Part shown: one piece after another, positions 1 to 4,962 of the stretch
How the letters are laid out: every line of letters starts with the position of its first letter
Position numbering within the stretch: position 1 is the stretch's first letter
NCBI GenBank assembly: GCA_964549595.1
Contig: CAZJWK010000128.1
Location: 1-6,662, forward strand
Direction of reading: 5' to 3'
DNA from: CAZQQN01 sp964549595
GTDB lineage: Bacteria > Bacteroidota > Bacteroidia > CAILMK01 > CAYYUA01
Length of the DNA stretch: 6,662 nucleotides
Position numbers and translations under genes: made by a program
Notes under the pieces: generated by a model
Seen by the model: only the letters and a program-made list of their open reading frames with translations
Told to the model about the DNA's origin: nothing
Database searches by the model: none

Positions 1-95
1 TAACTCTGAATTTAATATTTACCTAAAGTGCTAAACGAGACTTTCGGAATTTGGGAAAATCATGATTTTTTTGCAATTTAGGGAAATCGAATTAA

Positions 96-302
96 ATACC
101 AAAAGCAGATTTAAGCATTATTAATGACGCTCATCAAAAATACAAGCAATACTATGCAGAAGTAAAAATGAATGGTAACATTTTGCTTTTAAGCTCAAGG
201 CAAAACCGGCTCTATCCTTGAGATGATGTGGCTCGAAAACGGGATTTTGTACGTTATAAGGTAGGTAAAAACAACCTTAGCCCTATAAAATCTTGGGAAT
301 GA
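96..302 (+). pseudogene. Decayed fragment resembling a P27-family phage terminase small subunit
   Basis: One frame (codons from 96) reads IPKADLSIINDAHQKYKQYY, continues through a NGNILL segment to RQNRLYP, meets a TGA at 219-221, then resumes in the same frame with DDVARKRDFVRYKVGKNNLS followed by PIKSWE and TGA at 300-302. The order of elements (a polar-hydrophobic helix with a Y-x-x-Y pattern, a glycine turn, a second helix, then a terminal L-S-P or L-T-P motif) is how I remember the C-terminal half of P27-type small terminase subunits, which bind phage DNA at the start of packaging. There is no start codon in a plausible place, and the N-terminal DNA-binding part is absent, with a TAA at 93-95. 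If the assignment is right, this is a dead prophage remnant next to a tRNA gene, a common phage integration site. The assignment rests on pattern memory over about 68 residues and could be wrong; the in-frame stop is certain. Confidence 0.33.
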
Positions 303-323
303 AGTATTTAAAAAATATCCTTG

Positions 324-397
324 TGACCACGGGAGGACTCGAACCCCCAGCCTTCAGAACCGGAATCTGATGCTCTATCCCGTTGAGCTACGTGGCC
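324..397 (-). tRNA. tRNA-Arg (anticodon CCG)
   Basis: The minus strand folds into a full cloverleaf. The acceptor stem is GGCCACG with CGTGGTC (one G-U pair), the D stem GCTC/GAGC, the anticodon stem TCAGA/TCTGA, and the T stem GGGGG/CCTCC around the invariant TTCGAGT loop. The 7-base anticodon loop is TTCCGGT, giving anticodon CCG (plus-strand positions 361-363), which reads the arginine codon CGG. The D loop has A at the position equivalent to A20, a known arginine identity element, and the discriminator base is A. No CCA is encoded, so it would be added enzymatically. The gene stands alone, with a candidate promoter just upstream and a phage-like gene fragment just past its 3' end. Confidence 0.96.
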
Positions 398-410
398 TAA
401 TTGTTATTTG

Positions 411-438
411 CAAAAATAACCACTAAGGGATTGCCAAA
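411..438 (-). promoter_or_regulatory. Candidate Bacteroidota promoter for tRNA-Arg
   Basis: On the minus strand, TATTTTTG (411-418) fits the Bacteroidota -7 consensus TAnnTTTG, and TTTG (435-438) fits the -33 element. The 16-bp spacing is at or slightly below the usual range. Transcription would begin about 8 bases before the mature tRNA 5' end. The 9-bp direct repeat of the candidate mobile element begins only 8 bp further upstream, so that insertion would lie right at the upstream edge of this promoter. Confidence 0.42.
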
Positions 439-482
439 CAACTTTTAAGGATTTCTGGAGTTTCCTTAAAAATTATCCTCGG

Positions 483-498
483 CTAATTGTATAATTAG
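483..498. repeat. Short perfect hairpin inside the candidate mobile element
   Basis: CTAATT (483-488) pairs with AATTAG (493-498) around a GTAT loop. The stem is AT-rich and weak by itself, but it lies 5 bases before a longer GC-containing hairpin, so the left third of the element could fold into two adjacent stem-loops. Confidence 0.4.
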
Positions 499-503
499 CA
501 CTG

Positions 504-545
504 GCAGGGATTCTGTAGGCCAACAAGGTGCAATCCCGCTTTTTT
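504..545 (+). terminator. Terminator-like hairpin with T tract inside the candidate mobile element
   Basis: GC-A-GGGATT (504-512) pairs with AATCCC-GC (532-539), giving an 8-bp stem with one bulged A and a 19-base loop, followed directly by six T residues (540-545). On the plus strand this has the form of an intrinsic terminator. No plus-strand gene ends just before it, since the tRNA is on the other strand, so it may instead be structural DNA of the element or the end of a small RNA. The large loop lowers confidence in a terminator role. Confidence 0.25.
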
Positions 546-575
546 CAGAATTTCAGGAAATTTCTTCAAAAAATT

Positions 576-638
576 AGGTGTGCCACGAGTTTCTTTATTC
601 CATTGGTTACTTCTTGCCCTGATAATCATGGCACACCT
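576..638. repeat. 10-bp perfect inverted repeat with 43-bp spacer
   Basis: AGGTGTGCCA (576-585) is exactly mirrored by TGGCACACCT (629-638). The arms are more GC-rich than their surroundings and lie near the middle of the candidate mobile element. They could be a sub-terminal repeat, a protein-binding pair or the base of a long stem-loop. The spacer holds no recognisable gene. Confidence 0.5.
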
Positions 639-824
639 GAGTAAACTGACCAGCCAAAACTACCACCAAAAGAAAATTTCCAGCCATCCTCGAATTTCGA
701 CTAAATTTTGGGGAAACTCCAGTTAGGATTTGGTGACGGATAAACTTTCATTAAAAACGTTCGAAAATTTTCAAAAAAATCTTGTCTTAGAACCACCTAC
801 CTTATCCAAAGTCCAGAGATGTGA

Positions 825-1730
825 TCATACTACCACCAAACTCACCCCGAAAACCACTGAATAAAGAAATGTAAAAATGGCAAGTTTCTTCAATTGAGGG
901 GCAAAATCTGACGGATTCTGGCCTTTCCATATCTTTATCCCATTCAAGCCAAAAAGGACAAGCACCAACAAGAACAAATACTGCCACCAAACATCATAAA
1001 CACGAATGGCATACATAATGGTAAACAAAGCGCCCAATACCAGCAACCATTCGTGATAAACCTTAGCGCGTTTAAGGCCCAACCGAACCGGCACAGTTTT
1101 TTTATTGCTGCCCTGATCGGTAGGAAAATCACGCAGATTATTAATATTCAGGACACCGGTGGAAAATAAACCCATGGCAAAGGCAGGTAACAATACCCAC
1201 ATATCAAAACGTCCTACTTGCAAAGAATAAGCGCCTCCCACAGCCAAAAGGCCGAAAAAAATAAACACGGAGACATCACCATAGCCTTCATAACCATAAG
1301 GATTGGAGGAAGCGGTGTATTCATAAGCGGCTATAATCGAAAAAATGCCTAAGATAAACAATAAACCCGCAGCTTTATAGCCTATCACATTAATACTCAG
1401 GTACAAAGTAGCCACTCCCGATAAAAAAGCCAAAACCCCGGTAGTGATAACCCCTTTGCGAATTTGGGAAATGGAAAGGGCTCCTGAATATACCATCCGT
1501 TCAGGGCCATATCGGGTTTCATTATCGGCCCCGTGCATAGAATCCCCGTAATCATTGGCAAAGTTACTCAGTATCTGGAGTAAAACAGCGGTAAGTAAAG
1601 CCATTACCCCTACAGCAAGGTCAAAAGCACCCTTTTCCAAGGCTAAAAAATTTCCGAGTAATATCCCGGAAACAGCCAAAGGTAAAGTACGTGGGCGTGC
1701 TGCTTTAATCCAGGTTTTTAGGTTCGACAT
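825..1730 (-). CDS. menA: 1,4-dihydroxy-2-naphthoate polyprenyltransferase (MenA)
   Basis: This integral membrane enzyme of the UbiA prenyltransferase superfamily joins a polyprenyl chain to 1,4-dihydroxy-2-naphthoate, releasing CO2 and diphosphate to give demethylmenaquinone. The 301-residue length is normal for MenA. The N-terminal motif WIKAARPRTLPLAVSGILLG (residues 7-26) is typical of the family. The first Asp-rich motif is NDYGD (59-63), the second NNLRD followed by D205 (197-205); both bind Mg2+ and the prenyl diphosphate. Eight or nine hydrophobic stretches fit membrane helices. The chosen ATG (1728-1730) puts the ARPRT motif at the usual distance from the N-terminus. Its start is 199 bp downstream of the menB stop, in the next step but one of the same pathway. 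I see no clear promoter in that spacer, so it may be read through from menB. No convincing terminator follows; the candidate mobile element lies 93 bp past the stop. Confidence 0.96.
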   Translation of the reverse strand: MSNLKTWIKAARPRTLPLAVSGILLGNFLALEKGAFDLAVGVMALLTAVLLQILSNFANDYGDSMHGADNETRYGPERMVYSGALSISQIRKGVITTGVLAFLSGVATLYLSINVIGYKAAGLLFILGIFSIIAAYEYTASSNPYGYEGYGDVSVFIFFGLLAVGGAYSLQVGRFDMWVLLPAFAMGLFSTGVLNINNLRDFPTDQGSNKKTVPVRLGLKRAKVYHEWLLVLGALFTIMYAIRVYDVWWQYLFLLVLVLFGLNGIKIWKGQNPSDFAPQLKKLAIFTFLYSVVFGVSLVVV

Positions 1731-1929
1731 GCCTTAATCGCTTTAATTTGCTGACCTGTCGGTGTATTAGGTTTATTAATGGATAACTGTTCGTGTTATT
1801 ACCGGAAACCAAGTGAATGATCGAACGACAAAACAGGGAAAAATAAACAGGACTTACCATAAGCCGAAATCAAGCAACCAAATCCTTATAATCTGGCTTT
1901 TCTTCCATTTTTCAGAACCCAGAAAACAT

Positions 1930-2754
1930 TTAGGGATACCGCGGGTACTTATTGTATTCCGGTTTTCGCTTTTCAAGGAAAGCATTTTTCCCCTCCTTGG
2001 CTTCATCACTAAAATAATAAAGCAGGGTAGCATTACCAGCCAACTCCTGCAATCCGGCCTGGCCATCTAATTGCGCATTGAAGGCGGACTTCAAGCAGCG
2101 GATAGCCATCGGGCTTTTTTCAAGGATCTTGTTGCCCCAATCCACTGTGGCTTCTTCCAATTCGTCAAGGGGTACCACCTTATTGACTAATCCCATCTTC
2201 TCGGCATCTTCAGCAGTATATTTTTCGCACAGGTACCAGATCTCACGAGCCTTCTTCTGACCTACTATACTGGCTAAGAAAGCAGCCCCAAGGCCTCCGT
2301 CAAAGCTGCCCACCTTAGGACCTGTCTGCCCGAACATGGCATTATCGGCTGCTACGGTCAGGTCACATACTACATGTAGTACATGGCCTCCGCCAATTGC
2401 CCAACCAGCTACCATGGCAATGACCGGTTTTGGAATAGACCGGATTTGTTTTTGCAAGTCCAGAACATTTAACCTGGGTACTTTGTCCTCTCCTACGTAA
2501 CCCCCTTCCCCACGAACCGATTGGTCACCCCCACTGCAAAAGGCTTTACCACCCTCACCGGTCAAAATCACCACACCAATGTTTTCATCCTCCCGGCATA
2601 TATGCATGGCATCACTCATTTCTTTTACCGTCAGAGGAGTAAAAGCATTGTGTACACGAGGGCGATTAATACTTATCCTGGCAATCCCGTTGTAATATTC
2701 AAAGAGAATTTCTTCATATTCTTTGATGGATTCCCAATTAAATTTACGCTCCAT
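1930..2754 (-). CDS. menB: 1,4-dihydroxy-2-naphthoyl-CoA synthase (MenB)
   Basis: This crotonase-fold enzyme closes the second naphthoquinone ring by converting O-succinylbenzoyl-CoA to 1,4-dihydroxy-2-naphthoyl-CoA in the cytoplasm. At 274 residues it is close to the E. coli enzyme (285). Visible signatures are CSGGDQ (73-78) for CoA and the oxyanion hole, WAIGGGH (118-124), QTGPKVGSFDGG (143-154) with the catalytic Asp at 152 and Ser150, AREIWYLC (169-176), and the C-terminal LLYYF with Tyr247 matching E. coli Tyr258. Residue 145 is Gly rather than Asp, and Gln143 and Trp173 are present. This is the E. coli-like class that uses bound bicarbonate as the base, unlike the M. tuberculosis class, which supplies an Asp there. 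The gene begins 37 bp after the pdhB stop on the same strand, which suggests cotranscription, and menA follows. The upstream bases are AT-rich with no strong ribosome binding site, as is common in Bacteroidota. Confidence 0.97.
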   Translation of the reverse strand: MERKFNWESIKEYEEILFEYYNGIARISINRPRVHNAFTPLTVKEMSDAMHICREDENIGVVILTGEGGKAFCSGGDQSVRGEGGYVGEDKVPRLNVLDLQKQIRSIPKPVIAMVAGWAIGGGHVLHVVCDLTVAADNAMFGQTGPKVGSFDGGLGAAFLASIVGQKKAREIWYLCEKYTAEDAEKMGLVNKVVPLDELEEATVDWGNKILEKSPMAIRCLKSAFNAQLDGQAGLQELAGNATLLYYFSDEAKEGKNAFLEKRKPEYNKYPRYP

Positions 2755-2791
2755 AAGCCGCTAAATTTAGATTTTTTGAAATGAAACCGGT

Positions 2792-3784
2792 TTAATCTAT
2801 GTAAAGGGCTTCTTTAGCCTTATTCACAATCTTTGATGGATTCGGTAAAAAAGCTTCTACCAAATTAGGGGCATAACTCATAGGCACATCGGCGCCTGTT
2901 ACCCGCTTAACTGGTGCATCAAGGAAATCAAAGGCATTTTTCTGAACCTGGTAGGTAATTTCTGAGCACATCGCAGCCAGAGGCCATGACTCTTCAATAG
3001 CCACAATCCGGTTTGTTTTCTTGACAGACTCCGTAATAGTATGGTAATCCAGCGGACGTAGGGTGCGCAAGTCTATCACCTCTGCATCCACATCAAATTC
3101 TTCCTTTAACTGATCCGCAGCCTTAAAGACCTCTTTCATCATCTTTCCATAACCTACCAGGGTAATATCATCCCCTTCCCTTTTTATTTTGGATTCTCCA
3201 ATGGGAAGGCTATAAGGTTCTTCCGGCACTTCTCCACTATCCCCATACATCACCTCAGATTCCATGAAAACCACAGGATCATCATCCCGGATAGCCGATT
3301 TCAGTAAGCCTTTGGCATCATAGGGTTCTGATGGTACTACCACTTTCAGCCCCGGCGTATTGGCCAACCAATTATCAAAGCTTTGAGAATGCGTGGCCCC
3401 TAATTGACCGGCCGAACCTGTAGGCCCCCGGAAAACAATAGGAATATTATACTGCCCCCCTGACATAAGGTTAATTTTAGCAGCAGAGTTGATGATCTGG
3501 TCAAAGGCCAACAAAGCAAAATTCCAGGTCATGAATTCCACAATCGGGCGTAAACCGTTCATACCCGCACCGACACCCAAGCCGGCAAAACTCAGCTCGG
3601 TTATAGGGGTATCAATAACCCTTTTTTCCCCGAATTCCTTAAGCATACCCTGGGTTACCTTGTAAGCACCCTGATACTCCCCTACTTCTTCGCCCATAAG
3701 GAAAACTTTTTCGTTTTCCCGCATTTCTTCATTCATGGCTTCCCGGACAGCCTGGCGAAATTGGATGGTTCGTGCTTCTGCCAT
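2792..3784 (-). CDS. pdhB: Pyruvate dehydrogenase E1 component subunit beta
   Basis: This is the beta subunit of the thiamine-diphosphate E1 component of the pyruvate dehydrogenase complex, which decarboxylates pyruvate and passes the acetyl group to lipoyl-E2. The 330 residues match the usual size. The N-terminal pyrimidine-binding half carries MGEEVGEYQGAYKVTQG (30-46), with the conserved Glu that activates the cofactor, followed by DTPITE (58-63), FMTWNFA (84-90), INSAAK (98-103), FRGPTG (118-123) and the active-site HSQ (132-134). The C-terminal transketolase domain has DLRTLRPLD (238-246) and ends with DAPVKRVTGADVPMSYA (289-305). The motifs align without breaks to human PDHB from memory. 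The related branched-chain 2-oxoacid E1 beta is the main alternative, but the motif wording favours pyruvate. The E1 alpha, E2 and E3 genes are not in this window, so pdhB is separated from them. It is the first gene of the minus-strand run, with a candidate promoter about 25 bp before its ATG. Confidence 0.94.
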   Translation of the reverse strand: MAEARTIQFRQAVREAMNEEMRENEKVFLMGEEVGEYQGAYKVTQGMLKEFGEKRVIDTPITELSFAGLGVGAGMNGLRPIVEFMTWNFALLAFDQIINSAAKINLMSGGQYNIPIVFRGPTGSAGQLGATHSQSFDNWLANTPGLKVVVPSEPYDAKGLLKSAIRDDDPVVFMESEVMYGDSGEVPEEPYSLPIGESKIKREGDDITLVGYGKMMKEVFKAADQLKEEFDVDAEVIDLRTLRPLDYHTITESVKKTNRIVAIEESWPLAAMCSEITYQVQKNAFDFLDAPVKRVTGADVPMSYAPNLVEAFLPNPSKIVNKAKEALYID

Positions 3785-3808
3785 AATGATTTGTTCTTTA
3801 AAACCCTA

Positions 3809-3816
3809 CAAAATTA
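3809..3816 (-). promoter_or_regulatory. Candidate -7 box for the pdhB-menB(-menA) transcript
   Basis: On the minus strand the sequence reads TAATTTTG, a full match to the Bacteroidota TAnnTTTG -7 consensus. It ends 24 bp before the pdhB ATG, giving a leader of roughly 18 bases. No TTTG or TTG is found at the expected -33 distance; that space is occupied by the 18-bp dispersed repeat (3821-3838). The identity of this box with the one facing the other way at 3953-3960 adds some weight. Confidence 0.38.
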
Positions 3817-3820
3817 GGGA

Positions 3821-3838
3821 CTATCCGTTAATTTTCGA
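3821..3838 (+). repeat. Dispersed 18-bp repeat, copy 1
   Basis: CTATCCGTTAATTTTCGA here matches 17 of 18 bases with copy 2 at 5950-5967, in the same orientation. The similarity does not extend beyond these 18 bases. This copy sits just upstream of the candidate pdhB -7 box, where the -33 region would be. It could be a regulator site, a fragment of a dispersed intergenic repeat, or a coincidence favoured by AT-rich DNA. Confidence 0.45.
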
Positions 3839-3880
3839 TTATTTAACCTTCATTATTTAAACTCCTCAAAATAAAGAATA

Positions 3881-3934
3881 AAAAATGTGAAACCTCCTAA
3901 CACAAATGCTTGGCTAATTTCATTTCACATTTTT
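3881..3934. repeat. 12-bp perfect inverted repeat between divergent genes
   Basis: AAAAATGTGAAA (3881-3892) is exactly complemented by TTTCACATTTTT (3923-3934), with a 30-base spacer. The pair lies in the middle of the 220-bp region between pdhB and the divergently read gene at 4005, upstream of both candidate promoters. The GTGAAA/TTTCAC cores resemble operator half-sites generally, but 30 bases between them would need looping or two dimers. As an RNA hairpin it would be AT-rich with a large loop, and its place upstream of both genes makes a terminator unlikely. Confidence 0.55.
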
Positions 3935-3952
3935 ATAAGAAGCAATAAATTT

Positions 3953-3960
3953 TAATTTTG
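3953..3960 (+). promoter_or_regulatory. Candidate -7 box for the exported-protein gene
   Basis: TAATTTTG matches the Bacteroidota -7 consensus TAnnTTTG and ends 44 bp before the ATG at 4005, giving a leader of about 38 bases. No clear -33 TTTG is visible at the right distance. The sequence is the same as the minus-strand box proposed for pdhB. Confidence 0.38.
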
Positions 3961-4004
3961 ATGATTCAATACTTTATCAGTTTATAAAAAAAGAAAATGG
4001 CTTA

Positions 4005-4791
4005 ATGCCTTTTCAAACCCAAACATTTAAGAACAATATCTTTTATTGGATGGTGTTAGGTTGGCTTTGTGGAGGATGCAGTGCCGCTTATGGGCCTCCT
4101 ATGCTGGTATCTCAGGAGCCTTATATGCCAAAGCCCGCCTATAATGGGGATAGCAAAAGTAAATTATATGCAAATGTCGAAATGGCATACCATGCTTCCT
4201 CAAATGATCCCAAAGACAGTGCGGATGAACTTGGCCACCTGAGTGCAGGAATTTCCCATGGGACAACCACCTCCCTGGCCAATTTTTCTTACGGGTTGTA
4301 TGGTTTCGGCGGTTACCATAGTGTAAACCGGATTTCACCAAAAGAGGAAAAAGCTTTTTTTGGCCTTAAAGGGAAGGGTTCAATGAATTTCAGGACTAGT
4401 TTCGAAGGTTTTGAATGGCGTTTTGTCGGGATAGAAGGTGCTTTATCCCAGGAATTCGGGCCCTATAAGCAATTCCGTGAACAACACCGTGATACCCTCA
4501 GGACTATTGCTAAAAGCGGTGTTAAAGCCATAGCTTTGACATCGGAATTACTAACCCCATTAGAAAACGATAATTATANNNNNNNNNNNNNNNNNNNNNN
4601 NNNNNNNNNNNNNNNNNNNNNNNNNNNNNNNNNNNNNNNNNNNNNNNNNNNNNNNNNNNNNNNNNNNNNNNNNNNNNNCTGTTTATTCCATTGGCCCCCA
4701 TGGTGAATATTGTGGTGGTAGCTTTGATTTCGACTGCCCCTTAGGCTCTGCCTGGTGGGGATTAAATGCAGGATTGCAATACTCGTTTTAA
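4005..4791 (+). CDS. Exported, probably outer-membrane beta-barrel protein of unknown function, interrupted by an assembly gap
   Basis: I do not recognise this protein. The first about 25 residues form a signal peptide: hydrophobic stretch FYWMVLGWL (13-21), then CGGC with Cys25 as a possible lipid-attachment site. The lipobox is imperfect, with Cys instead of Leu at -3. The mature part is rich in Gly, Tyr, Phe and Ser in alternating patterns such as TTTSLANFSYGLYGFGGYH (87-105) and EGFEWRFVGIEGALSQEFG (134-152), which suggests membrane beta strands. Residue 191 is the last before the N run. After the gap, the frame of the N-padded sequence hits a false TGA, but the frame one step over reads VYSIGPHGEYCGGSFDFDCP then LGSAWWGLNAGLQYSF and TAA at 4789-4791. 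The terminal aromatic strand ending in Phe is the usual outer-membrane barrel signal. The two halves join in frame only if the true gap length is a multiple of three. Start at 4005 is chosen because the ATG at 3996 meets TAA after one more codon. Confidence 0.72.
4579..4678. other. Assembly gap (100 N)
   Basis: There are exactly 100 N, the customary placeholder for a scaffold gap of unknown size. It is not a measured length, so coordinates to the right are relative. The gap lies inside the gene starting at 4005 and causes the apparent frame change in it. Confidence 0.99.
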
Positions 4792-4925
4792 AACAATTCA
4801 AGGTTGAGGTTGCAAAACAATAAGTAATGTTGATAACCTTTTGGCACCTGGCAAGTATGACTACAAGCCATCATTTAACCTTATTAAAGGAAAATTTTGG
4901 TTTTTTTACCATTCTATGATTTTGA

Positions 4926-4933
4926 TAGCTTTG
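4926..4933 (+). promoter_or_regulatory. Candidate -7 box for the lpxD-like gene
   Basis: TAGCTTTG fits TAnnTTTG and ends 29 bp before the ATG at 4963. A TTTG at 4896-4899 lies 26 bp upstream, which is longer than the usual spacing, so the -33 element is doubtful. No clear terminator separates this gene from the preceding one: the 171-bp spacer holds only a 4-bp hairpin (CCTT/AAGG near 4880) and a T-rich stretch at 4895-4907. Confidence 0.35.
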
Positions 4934-4962
4934 TAGGAACAGGCAATTGATAACAAAAAGCG

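Larger units (their letters stand above)
446..731. mobile_element. Candidate MITE-like element with terminal inverted repeats and 9-bp target-site duplication
   Basis: The core runs from 455 to 722 (268 bp). It starts with CTGGAGTTTCC (455-465) and ends with the exact reverse complement GGAAACTCCAG (712-722). Extending inward, about 18 of 23 positions match. Directly outside the two ends are TAAGGATTT (446-454) and TTAGGATTT (723-731), a 9-bp direct repeat with one mismatch, which is the footprint expected from a transposition target-site duplication. Inside there are further inverted repeats (483-498, 504-539 and 576-638) and no transposase-sized frame, so it would be non-autonomous and mobilised by an element elsewhere in the genome. 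A 9-bp duplication is produced by several IS families, including IS1 and some IS4-type groups, so no family is assigned. Only one copy is present here; multiple copies in the genome would settle the matter. Confidence 0.52.

Noticed and set aside
495..629. 44-codon minus-strand open frame inside the candidate mobile element (starts MIIRARSNQW)
   Set aside because: It has a plausible-looking lysine-rich stretch but no known motif, no ribosome binding site, and it overlaps the hairpins. Such a length is expected by chance.
745..824. Terminator for menA in the AT-rich stretch after its stop codon
   Set aside because: On the minus strand a T run follows only a 3-bp stem (TCT/AGA). GAAAATTTTC is self-complementary without a loop. 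Neither makes a credible intrinsic terminator.
1731..1929. Separate promoter or small gene between menB and menA
   Set aside because: No TAnnTTTG box on the minus strand and no open frame with recognisable content. The spacer is left unassigned.
1813..2070. Plus-strand open frame opposite the menB 3' end
   Set aside because: It overlaps well-supported menB coding sequence, has no recognisable domain, and its composition is that of an antisense frame.
4099..4341. Minus-strand open frame opposite the exported-protein gene
   Set aside because: The plus-strand frame has a signal peptide and barrel-like pattern, whereas this one is rich in His, Arg and Trp with no motif: an antisense shadow.
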